Assembly (NCBI RefSeq): GCF_014851395.1
Contig: NW_024044459.1
Location: 22,334,418 to 22,398,417, forward strand
DNA length: 64,000 nucleotides
Direction: 5' to 3'
Source: Micropterus salmoides
Taxonomy: Eukaryota > Chordata > Actinopteri > Centrarchiformes > Centrarchidae
The position numbers and the translations under genes were made by a program. The notes beneath the pieces are model-generated. The model saw only the letters and a program-made list of their open reading frames with translations. It was not told the DNA's origin and searched no databases. Positions 36,583 through 45,218 of this stretch are shown in pieces; the first letter of the stretch is position 1, and each line of letters opens with the position of its first letter.

Positions 36583-37361
36583 ATGGATACAGAGGATTTT
36601 TTTGTCACCCTGCCCAGCAACTCGTCTGCATTATTTTACCCGAGCAATACAACAGCAAACTTTAGAACGAAACTATCCAAGCCTTTACACTTTAAATCAG
36701 CATACGAGGTGGGTTTGATAGAAATACAATATCCAAAAACATGGAAATTGTCTTCATCAGAAGACTCAAAATTTGTTGTGTTTGATAAAAAATCCAACAA
36801 GAGGGTAGTTCTATCAGCGACACAGGGATTCTATACAACAATGTCACAGATAATAGCTGAACTAAACAGTTGTTTATCTGAAAATGACATGGGTCACATT
36901 GAGCTTGATTACAACAATATTACCAACAGAGTAAGCATTTTACCAACGAGAGATGTAGAATTAACTTTATCCCCGTAGCGGCTTTTAAAACTCACGAAGG
37001 AATTGCAACATTTAGATCTCAGCCATGAACCGACACAGTGTTGACACAGATGCCGTATTTGGCGCCACATCCTGCTGATGTTAATTTAGGGATGTATAAT
37101 ATATTTGTTTATACCGATATTGTTGATCATCAAACGGTAGGGTATAGTTACGTCCCTCTTTTAAGAATAGTACATATATCGGGGCCAAACAACCATATGA
37201 TCACAAATACTTGTGACAGACCACACTATCTGAGGCTCTGCAAAACACACATTGATAGTATCGAGATTTCTCTCAAGACAGATCAGAATCAACATATCCC
37301 TTTTACGTACGGCAAAGTGATAATAAAGCTACACTTTCAACCCATAAAATATCAGTATTAG
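36583..37361 (+). pseudogene. Polinton minor capsid (penton-type) protein, frameshifted
   Basis: The N-terminal 131 codons (36583-36978) open with MDTEDFFVTLPSNSS and include AYEVGLIEIQYPKTW. The C-terminal half continues in another frame (37038-37361) with MYNIFVYTDIVDHQTVG and IPFTYGKVIIKLHFQP, ending at TAG. Both halves fit the single-jelly-roll minor capsid protein of Polintons/adintoviruses, which forms the vertices of the predicted virion. A frameshift and stop near 36976-37030 separate the halves. It follows the integrase by 20 bases. Confidence 0.8.
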
Positions 37362-37374
37362 ACAAGGAGCAAAC

Positions 37375-37418
37375 ATGTACCATCCATATGCTCACAATGG
37401 GGACAAGTACGTTGCACA
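37375..37418 (+). pseudogene. Start of next Polinton gene, cut by gypsy sequence
   Basis: An ATG at 37375 opens MYHPYAHNGDKYV, 12 bases after the minor-capsid stop. Within about 45 bases the sequence turns into Ty3/gypsy pol in a different frame. The position fits a virion gene, but too little remains to name it. Confidence 0.4.
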
Positions 37419-40096
37419 GACTCTAGGAAACCGCTACAGAGATTCTTGGGGTTTGCCAACTTTTACAGACGTTTCATAAGAAATTACGGCCGCACTGCTC
37501 CAGCTAGGCTATTCCACTGGACCTCTGAGGCTGAAGGAGCTTTTTTAGAACTCAAGAGGAGGTTTACGTCAGCCCCCATCCTCACCAGTCCTGACCCATC
37601 CCGGCAGTTTGTGGTGGAGGTGGATGCTTCGGACATAGGGGTGGGAGCCATCCTGTCCCAAAGGTCACTCGAGGACGATAAGCTTCACCCTTGTGCATTC
37701 CTCTCTCATCGGTTGTCTCCCTCTGAACAGAATTATGATGTCGGGAACGGGGAATTATTGGCCGTTAAGATGGCCCTTGAGGAGTGGCGACATTGGCTCG
37801 AGGGCACCAAGCAACCGTTTGTGGTCTGGACCGACCATAAGAACCTGGAATACATCCGCTCGGCGAAGAGCCTGAACCCCCGTCAGGCCAGGTGGGCGCT
37901 TTTCTTTGGTCGGTTCAACTTTGCCCTTACCTACAGGCCCTGATCCAGGAATGCTAAACCTGACGCTCTATCCCGGATGTTCGAGAGGGGACTACGGCAG
38001 ACCCAGACACCATAATACCCAAGACTTGTATCATTGGGGCGGCCCTGTGGGAGATTGAGAAGGAGGTGAGAACGGCCCTTCAGCATCAGCCAGACCCAGG
38101 TAACGGCCCCCCGGGCCGCTTGTTTGTGCCTCTCTCTGTTCGTTCGTCTGTGCTACAGTGGGGTCACTCCTCCAAACTGTCATGCTATCCGGGGGTGACC
38201 CGCACTCTGGCCTTCCTGCGCAGACGTATTTGGTGGGCAGAGATGAGGGCCGATGTCCATGCCTTTGTTTCTGCCTGTCCCATCTGTGCACAGAACAAAG
38301 GCTCCAACCGGCCTCCTCCAGGATACCTGCAGCCTCTACCCATACCTCGTCGTCTGTGGTCCCACCTATCTCTGGATTTCGTGTCTGGGCTGCCCCCCTC
38401 GAAAGGTATGACTGTGGTACTCACTGTAGTGGATCGCTTTTGTCACGCTCTGCCGGTTGGCCATCCTTTGTGTTGCACTTTTGGGTTTGGTATCTGCCTT
38501 ATTATTTTGAGTTTTGGGTTCTGTCCTTACTGGTGTCCAGTATCTGCTATGTAGTCTGTTGTGTTTTGAGTTCCTCTGAGTTATTGTGTGGTCAGTTCAT
38601 TATCTGTTATTTAGTTGGTCTTTGATTCCATGTCATGTTCTTGGTCTTGTACGTTAGTTCATGTCTTTAGTGTTTACTCCGGGTCTTGTGTTCTCTGTTA
38701 AGCTCTGTACTGTGTTCTAGTTCTGTGTTCTCGCTTATTCACTCTGCCCCAGGTCTGCTTGTCATGTCAAGTCTCTCTGTTTTCCCCTGCTCTCTCTCTC
38801 TGCCTTGTTAGTCTCATGTCTGTCACCTGTGTTGCTCCCGCCCTGCTCGTTAGTCCCTGTGTATATATACCTGGTGTTTCTGTCTTGTCTTTGTCCGGTC
38901 ATTGTTCATGTCCCCCCCCCCCAGTCTGTCGTGCGTGTACTCTCTGCCTGCCTGTAACCAGCCTTGCTTGTCTTGTCTCCCTGTACTTTTGGATTTCTGT
39001 TAACCAGCCACTCTGTCAGTAAGTGTGCTCGCCTTTAGTTTGTTTTCCATCAATAAACCTCCGTTGAACTATACCTGCTCCGCTCTGTGTCCTGCGTTTG
39101 GGTCCTCCAACCTGCCTCCACACCACCGATCGTGACAGCTTTAGCAAATTTGCACGTTATCTGCCTCTGCCCAAGCTGCCCACAGCTAAGGAAACCGTTG
39201 AACTCCTGGTCTCAGTGGTGTTCACGGTCCACGGTCTACCATTGGACATCGTCTCGGACTGGGGTCCACAATTCACATCACCATCGGGGCCACCGTCAGC
39301 CTGACCTCAGGGTTCCATCCCCAAGCTAACGGCCCGGCAGAGCGAGCCAACCAGAAGCTGGAGACTCTGCGTTGCTTGGCGTCCTCCAACCCCACTTCCT
39401 GGGCTTCCCAGTTGCCATGGGTGGAATACGCCCACAACACTCTCCCTACATCTGCCACAGGTCTGTCACCCTTTCAATGTGTTTATGGTTTTCAACCTCC
39501 ACTGTTTCCCTCTCAGGAGAGAGAGTTGGCTGCCCCCTCTGTCCAAGCTTACATCCGCAGATGCCACCGCACCTGGCACAGAGCTCGAGCCACCCTCCTG
39601 AGGACGTCGGCTCGGTATGAGTATCACGCCAACCGTCGTTGTACCCCTGCACCCCCAAGGTGTGGCTCTCCACCCGGGACCTTCCGTTGAGGACTGACTC
39701 CAAGAAGCTGTCTCAGAAATACATTGGGCCCTTGGTGGTGGAGAAAATTATCACCCCAGTGACTGTTCGGCTTTGTCTGCCCCCCACACTTAAGGTTCAC
39801 CCTACGTTCCACGTGTCCCTGCTCAAGCCTGTCCTCATCAGCCCCCTGCTCCCTCCTCTCCTGGCCCCTCCACCCGCCCGACTCATTGATGGACACCCTG
39901 CGTTCACGGTATGTCTTGTTCTGGACTCCCACCGTCGAGGGCGCGGCATACAGTATCTCATCGACTGGGAGGGCTATGGCCCTGAGGAGAGGAGCTGGGT
40001 TCCCCGACGACAGGTTTTGGCTGCCGCCCTCTTACGGGCTTTTCATCGCTCTCACCCGAGAGGCCTGGAGGATCGCCGGGAGGCTCTCATCGGGGA
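37418..40096 (+). pseudogene. Gypsy pol remnant: RNase H, integrase, chromodomain
   Basis: RNase H: VVEVDASDIGVGAILSQ and FVVWTDHKNLEYI carry expected acidic residues. A TGA at 37941-37943 replaces the Gly codon expected in YRPGSRN. Integrase: zinc region WGHSSKLSCYPG (second His changed to Tyr) with CPICAQNK, catalytic DFVSGLP, DIVSDWGPQF and, after a small frame-changing deletion near 39285, QANGPAERANQKLE. Chromodomain: IQYLIDWEGYGPEERSWVP (about 39950-40010). Multiple frameshifts make it non-functional. The order is that of Ty3/gypsy chromoviruses. Confidence 0.88.
38441..39137 (+). mobile_element. Solo LTR inserted in the gypsy integrase
   Basis: 697 bp, starts TGTCACG and ends CGTGACA (perfect 7-bp inverted termini of the TG...CA type). 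It is flanked on both sides by GCTTT (38436-38440 and 39138-39142), a perfect 5-bp target duplication. Internal features fit an LTR: TATATATA at 38862-38869 and AATAAA at 39052-39057, 80 bases before the end. It splits the gypsy integrase exactly at VVDRF / SKFAR, and insertion plus duplication is 702 bp, so the frame is preserved. It arose by LTR-LTR recombination of an intact element. Confidence 0.93.
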
Positions 40097-40104
40097 GGGG
40101 GTAC

Positions 40105-40455
40105 TGTCGCGAACCCCCGGTCGTGACCCTGGCCTGCCTGTTGCCCTGAGGCTGCTGGTGGGCGTGGTGATCTGAGCTCCAGGCTTTCCCACCTGAAGCA
40201 CATCCGCAATCAGCACACCAGGGCCTCTGCCTGCAATCAACACTACTTTAAGAGATCCGCCAACCTTCCAGTCCCCGCCGGATCGTTGTACCTAACCGTA
40301 CGAACACGCCAGCCAGTTTGTCTGTCTTAGTTTCAGTATCTGGTCTGAACCTTTGTACCAGTGTTTAACTGCTCTCTCTGTCTCGACCTCAGGAAACCTG
40401 CACATGCACCACGCAGATTCCCTCCTGTGCCCCAGAATCATCTAAGCTCGGGGAT
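40105..40455 (+). repeat. Partial 3' LTR of the gypsy element
   Basis: Begins TGTCGCGAACCCCCGG immediately after a purine-rich tract, the usual LTR start context. It has no gypsy coding potential and is cut where the Polinton protease reading frame resumes (about 40460). Without a 5' partner the LTR end is approximate. Confidence 0.55.
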
Positions 40456-40459
40456 CAGA

Positions 40460-40903
40460 ACCGCAGGCCAACTTCCTAAGTCAGTTATTAAAAAGAGACC
40501 CGCCATGTTGGTGGTAAACACAGACCCCTCCCACCTGGGAGGACAACACTGGGTCGCTATCTATATTGACAAGCAGGGTGAGGGATCATTCTTTGACAGT
40601 TTTGGGAACTCTCCAGTATACTCATATTTTCCTGAATCCTTTTCTGTCTTTCTCAACAGTAATTGTAAGTGCAAAATGTGAATTCTGTAGTGTGCGGTCA
40701 GCATTGTGTGTTTTTTCTTTACCATATGGATAGAGGGTTATCTTATGACAATGTAATGACTAAATATAGTAAAACGGTCATGCAATGATTTTATGGTGTG
40801 CAAATTTGTGAAAAACATACCACCCTCGGTTGTATGTGGTCAAAATAATTGTGCAGAATGTAACCAGTGTGTCAAAGTATCAGATTCTTTTAAATGTGTA
40901 TAA
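40460..40903 (+). pseudogene. Polinton adenain-like cysteine protease, broken
   Basis: Remnant of the maturation protease (adenain/Ulp1 fold) that processes capsid precursors. The catalytic His lies in GGQHWVAIYID, followed by GSFFDSFGNSPVYSYFPESF. The catalytic Cys motif VCGQHCVFFLYHM occurs further on in another frame (from about 40690), followed by a Cys-rich tail ending at TAA 40901-40903. The 5' end is fused to gypsy LTR sequence. At least one indel near 40670-40690 and a TGA at 40786-40788 disable it. Confidence 0.8.
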
Positions 40904-41031
40904 TATTAGAAGTTGTGTGCCATTCATTATCAAAATAATTTATAGATTGAAACGTGTAGGACAATATTTTTTGTTATTATGGTGATATAAATAAAAACAC
41001 TTTGAAATGATAAAGTTATGTCTCTATGTAT

Positions 41032-41532
41032 TTATTTAAAACCAATAACGATATACAATGAAAAGTTATCCAATCGCATTTTAGGAGATACAAATGGACT
41101 TGTTTCATTGTTTACTAATCGATGCCCTCTGGTAACAAGAGGTGTAGATGGTCCAGTAATAAGAGGAGAAGATTCTCCAAAAGTCTTTCTCTTAATCTCA
41201 TCAGTTTTTCTTTTGACCTGTTGATTTGGTACAAATGATAAAGGTATATTCAATATAGCCAACAATTGCAGATATTCATCCCAACCTGTAGGTCTCTGGC
41301 TGTCAGACACGTTGTGAGAAGCAGTTACTCCTCTTATCAAATCATACACATGAGACCCTTTAATAACATTACCGTTAAACACAAACTCCCCACTTTCAGT
41401 CCATGCAGATATGTTTTTTGAGGAGGACATTTTATCAAAAATATGCTGAGCTTTATTCCTGCTGCTTTTTGGCATGTTTTTTAAAACTTCTTCAAAAACA
41501 AAATCTCTTCCTTCTTGATTCTTTTTGTGCAT
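41032..41532 (-). CDS. Polinton minus-strand protein, unknown, intact
   Basis: An intact 166-codon ORF starting MHKKNQEGRDFVFEEVL. Its central part (FVFNGNVIKGSHVYDLIRGV, then PTGWDEYLQLLAILNIPL) resembles a conserved but unnamed protein that I recall from Polinton/adintovirus elements, where it lies beside the ATPase. Function unknown. It overlaps the end of the ATPase remnant by about 50 bases in another frame. A minus-strand AATAAA near 41030 ends it, converging with the protease transcript from the other side (plus-strand AATAAA near 40990). Confidence 0.6.
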   Translation of the reverse strand: MHKKNQEGRDFVFEEVLKNMPKSSRNKAQHIFDKMSSSKNISAWTESGEFVFNGNVIKGSHVYDLIRGVTASHNVSDSQRPTGWDEYLQLLAILNIPLSFVPNQQVKRKTDEIKRKTFGESSPLITGPSTPLVTRGHRLVNNETSPFVSPKMRLDNFSLYIVIGFK

Positions 41533-42117
41533 ACTCCATAGTCATCTAAGTTTGTCTTGAAGTAATAAGACTCATTATGTTTCGTCGAAACAATCCATAA
41601 AAAAATGACTCTTCCCAGGAAACATTTGTATGTATTTGCATGGCTTGGTATTTATCGCTTTATCTATTTTTAAACAAAACAAGATAATTGGTATTCAAAT
41701 TAATAGTACGGCTACCTTTGCCTTGAAAAAACAAATTCTGAACTAGGTATAAACAACTTAAATTTCTATGATGCACATATTTTGTAAACACATTTTGGAC
41801 CTCAATGTTATTGCTTGCATCATTCATTAAATCATCAATAATCAACAAATTGTTTTTATCTAAAGGCAACAATGTATCATCACATAAAGAAGATGGCAAG
41901 CCTTCAACGAAATTCACATTTCTAATTTTCAATAACGGGTCATACAATGGTTGCCAACACGAAAAAACATTTTCAATGTGTTTTGAAATGAGCTTATCGG
42001 CATTTTCAATCAACATTTTCACAAAATATGTTTTACCGCTGTTTGAAGGACCTGACACAATTAGACTAAAAGGATGTTGTAGTCTAAAATCAAAACATCA
42101 GTCTCTCTAACAGCCAT
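41481..42117 (-). pseudogene. Polinton FtsK/HerA-type packaging ATPase, frameshifted
   Basis: Genome-packaging ATPase. Walker A is VSGPSNSGKT and Walker B LLIIDDLM, followed by the usual Asn/Gln-containing stretch (SCLYLVQNLFFQGKGS). The likely ATG is at 42115-42117, but after eight codons a 1-base change in a T run shifts the frame before FRLQHPFSL. The main frame (42058-41660) stops at LFKNR. The expected C-terminal block (QMFPGKSHFFMDCF, later KTNLDDYG) lies in other frames down to TAA at 41481-41483. At least two indels therefore disable it. Confidence 0.85.
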
Positions 42118-43613
42118 GGTATGGTAAAGTTCTCAGATCAGGAAAAACTCTGCGTGTACACGACTTGAAGTCTTGTGGCAAATGTTTTATTTTTTAGTTC
42201 GAAAGCCTTTTTATTTCTCAGATACTTAAAATTGTCTCCTATTGTTAGGAACAACTAACGCCACTTCCATAGCAAAGGTTGTGATCTGTAAAAAACAAAC
42301 TCGTTGAAGACATTGAAAATGTGCATCCTGTAAGTAAAATCTGAACCATGTGTATGCACATAAAGAGAAGAAATGAGAAATGGCGACTCACGCGGCAGAA
42401 GGATGAAGTGAATAGTCCTACAACTGTGTAAAATATATCGAAATATTACCTCTGAGTAGTATAGGCTTAAAGCATAAAGCCTTTCTAAATAATCAGACAC
42501 TTGTTTGATTGATTCTCCCTGAAGTTTGCTATAAAAAAAACATAATTTAAGATAATTTGCGGCACACAAAAAGAACCATAACTGAGGATAATAAACACAA
42601 GCGGAGATTCTGTTTCTGCAAAAGAACACCTCAATCACCGTTTAATCAGGAATCATATTAATTACTTGTATGCTGTACAATTTATTCTCAAGATGAACAG
42701 GAGAACAAATTACATTTAAATTGAAGCCATTTTCAACGCGTCAGTCGCGCAAATACTAGTGCATAGTAACTATATTGTTATCACATGTTCGCTTCCTAAT
42801 CAAGCCAAACGCAGTGCGACAGCGTATGGATGTGCTGCGCTGTTTGTCATTGGAAATAACATTATTTCATTGTCGTTTACAACAAGTCACAAGCTATTTC
42901 TTTTAACTCATCGCCATCGTTGTTAAGTGAGTGGATTGTTTGTGTAACCTAAATACATGTTTAAACACAGGTGGAAGGCATTTGGTTTACTCTCTTTTCA
43001 AACGGGGGAATCCAGGGATCATCCCGTATTGTGTATGTGGGTCCCCCTTCGGTCAGTGACGTCACTACTCAGGAGGAATGCAAACGAAAAATAACCATGC
43101 ATGCATTTGAAACACTTGTTTTTTACGTATCACATCTGAAGTATTTTGTTTACTATCTAATAATCAAGATGTTGCCAGCAAAACACAAGAGTGAGTAAGT
43201 TTCTCATGGCTTCCAGTGGAATTTGAGGACCTTCAGGCCTATCAGCTTTAAAGGCCATCCCTCAGACATCCTGTGAGGCATAGCGCGACAGGAGCTTTGT
43301 TAAACAATTACTGAAAAAACCTCCTATTTGTATGAAATTCAAAAGATGCTTTGTAATTTATGTTTTCTTAAATGTTTCTGGTTAGAATATAATGTTTTTT
43401 GCTGCTAATTGACATTCCTATGACAGTTTACTATTGAAACCATGAGTGAAGGGACTGTTTTATTTGATGGGGCTGGTGACCGGACAAAACCCTGACAAGC
43501 TACTGCTACAACTCTTATGGCTGATCGTTCAGTTGGTCTGTTAAAGCGCAATTGTTACATTACTAGCGAATACATGCTGTAGACATACTCTGGGAAACTC
43601 AGTTGAATCACGG
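42118..43613. other. Right arm of Polinton, no readable gene
   Basis: Lies between the ATPase and the right terminus, where an autonomous element would be expected to carry further genes. I find only AT-rich sequence, a 127-codon minus-strand ORF (42255-42638) with a short plausible helix (SKLQGESIKQVSDYLERLY) but no family match, and a 75-codon plus-strand ORF at 42971. No polymerase B motifs are seen here or elsewhere in the element, so a large deletion is inferred. Confidence 0.5.
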
Positions 43614-43644
43614 GAGCGCGCAAAGTTGGCCTTTATTTACTACT
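43614..43644 (-). repeat. Polinton right terminal repeat
   Basis: Read on the minus strand from 43644, the sequence is AGTAGTAAATAAAGG followed by CCAACTTTGCGCGC. The first 15 bases are identical to the left end. Confidence 0.75.
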
Positions 43645-43884
43645 CCAGTAGTAGACATTGAATTTATTTCTTCACTAAGCTAGTAATTCATTAGGTAAAG
43701 TGTGTTTAACATCTTTAAGGTTCTTACAGGTTGCTCTAGCAGACGAAATTAACTTATCCTTGGGGCCTATTTTCCTGGCCACTAAATATAATCCTAGCAA
43801 CTATACCAAGTGCACTGATCGATGAGAAGAGAGCTGTCGTTAATGGGCGTGGCTGGGGTGGTATTTGGCTCTAGGGCTATTCAG

Positions 43885-45187
43885 TCAGGTGCCATTCCAG
43901 GCTTCTTCGCAGCTTCTTTCAGTTCTTGTTTGTGTCAGAGTGTTTCTCCCTTCAGTCTCCTCTTAAGGAGGTGAAATGCAGCTCTATTGGGTTAAGGTCA
44001 GGTGATTGACTTGGCCAGTCTAAAACCTTCCACTTTTCCCCTGATGAAGTCCTTTGTTTTGTTAGCAGTGTGCTTTGGGTCGTTGTCCTGCTGCATGATA
44101 AACTTCCTCCCGATTAGTTTCAATGCATTTCTCCGTAAATTGGCAGACAAAATGTTTCTGTCCACTTCTGAATTGATTCTGCTGCTACCATCATCAGTTA
44201 CATCATCAATAAATATTAATGAGCCTGTTCCAGAAGCAGCCATGCACGCCCAAGCCATGACATTACCTCCACCATGCTTTACAGATGAGCTTGTATGCTT
44301 CAGATCATAAGCAGTTTCTTTCTTTCTCCACACTTTGGCCTTTCCATCACTTTGGTAGAGATTAATCTTGGTCTCATCAGTGCATAAGATTGTGTTTCAG
44401 GACTTCTGCGGCTCATCTCTGTACTTCTTTTCAAATTTCAATCTGGCCTTCCGATTCTTCCTGCTGATGAGTGGTTTGCATCTTGTGGTGTGGCCTCTAT
44501 ATTTAAGCTCTCTGAGTCTTCTTCCAACAGTGGATTGTGATACCTTCACACCTGCACTGTGGAGGTCGTTGGTGATGTTTTGGGGGTTTTCTTCACAGCT
44601 CTCACGATATTTCTGACATCAACTACTGTTTTCCTTGGTCGACCTGTTCGACGTCTGTTGCTCAGTACACCAATAGTTTCTTTTTTTTCAGGACATTCCA
44701 AATTGTTGTGCTTGCTATGGCCAATGTTTGTCAAATGGCTCTGGTTGATTTTCCTTCTTTTCTCAGCTTGACAATGGTTTGCTTTTCTCCCATAGACAGC
44801 TCTCTGGTCTTCATGTTGGTTTATCCTCTTTAACAGGAAATGCAGTCTTTATAATTTTGAACCAAGGATGAAAACTTAGACTAGTCATGCAGAACTATTT
44901 AATGTTTGGATAATCAACCTAAAAGGCAACACCTGGGCAACAAGAAACATCTGTCAGTCACATGTTCCAATAGTTTTGCTCACTTGAAAAATGGGTGGGT
45001 TCAAACAAAGGGTGATATGTCCTGAGTTGTTTAACACATCTAGATGTGAATACCACGAAATGAGAGCTGAAACTCTGAACTCTTGTCTCATACTCATCTT
45101 TTGATCTTAAAACCAAATGTCTTAAGTGAACAACAAAAACAAAGGAATTTGCCTTACCGTTCCAATACTTTTGAAGGGGACTGTATA
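43885..45187 (-). mobile_element. Tc1-like DNA transposon, truncated
   Basis: The minus-strand 5' end lies at about 45187: read on the minus strand it is ACAGTCCCCTTCAAAAGTA followed by TTGGAACG, a Tc1 terminal repeat. It is followed by about 370 bases of leader and a transposase relic. The opposite end is lost near 43885, about 240 bases outside the right Polinton terminus. The two elements are independent insertions. Confidence 0.85.
43950..44813 (-). pseudogene. Tc1-like transposase, disabled
   Basis: Starts at ATG 44811-44813 (MKTRELSMGEKQTIVKLRKE). An in-frame TGA replaces a codon in the helix-turn-helix after STRAI. The GRPRKT hook is at about 44640. The DDE core is readable (GGNVMAWACMAASGTG, FIMQQDNDPKHTANKTKDF) with the second Asp in QQDNDPKHT. 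Frameshifts break the middle, and the C-terminus after KRRLKGETL degenerates and is cut off. The family is the common vertebrate Tc1 lineage. Confidence 0.88.
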
Positions 45188-45218
45188 TATATAAGTATAT
45201 AAATATATAAATATATAG
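45184..45218. repeat. (AT)-rich microsatellite
   Basis: TATATATA / AAATATAT run at the outer edge of the Tc1 element, consistent with a TA target expanded by slippage. Confidence 0.7.

Larger units (their letters stand above)
37415..40455 (+). mobile_element. 5'-truncated Ty3/gypsy retrotransposon nested in Polinton
   Basis: Chromodomain-type gypsy fragment. It starts abruptly within the reverse-transcriptase thumb (QRFLGFANFYRRFI) and runs through RNase H, integrase and chromodomain into a partial 3' LTR beginning TGTCGCGAAC at about 40105, after a purine tract (GGGGAGGGGG). No 5' LTR, gag, protease or catalytic RT is present. On both sides the host sequence is Polinton, and Polinton genes between the minor capsid and the protease are missing. 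Insertion was therefore followed or accompanied by deletion. It itself contains a solo LTR (38441-39137). Confidence 0.85.
33041..43644. mobile_element. Polinton/Maverick (adintovirus-like) provirus remnant
   Basis: About 10.6 kb including a nested gypsy element. The left end AGTAGTAAATAAAGG (33041-33055) recurs inverted at the right end (43630-43644), and both then continue into a GCGCG-containing block. Inside, family genes are readable: integrase with chromodomain, minor capsid protein and adenain-like protease on the plus strand, and an FtsK/HerA-type packaging ATPase on the minus strand. Termini beginning AG and this gene set are diagnostic of Polintons. Protein-primed DNA polymerase B is absent and no major capsid gene can be read. 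Four core genes are disabled, so this is a dead copy. No matching 6-bp target duplication is seen (CGTATG left, CCAGTA right). Confidence 0.9.

Noticed and set aside
42255..42638. 127-codon minus-strand ORF in the Polinton right arm
   Set aside because: Mostly hydrophobic AT-driven translation. Only a short helix looks plausible, so not called as a gene.
33035..43650. 6-bp target duplication for the Polinton
   Set aside because: The 6 bases outside the left end (CGTATG) and the right end (CCAGTA) do not match, so no duplication is claimed.
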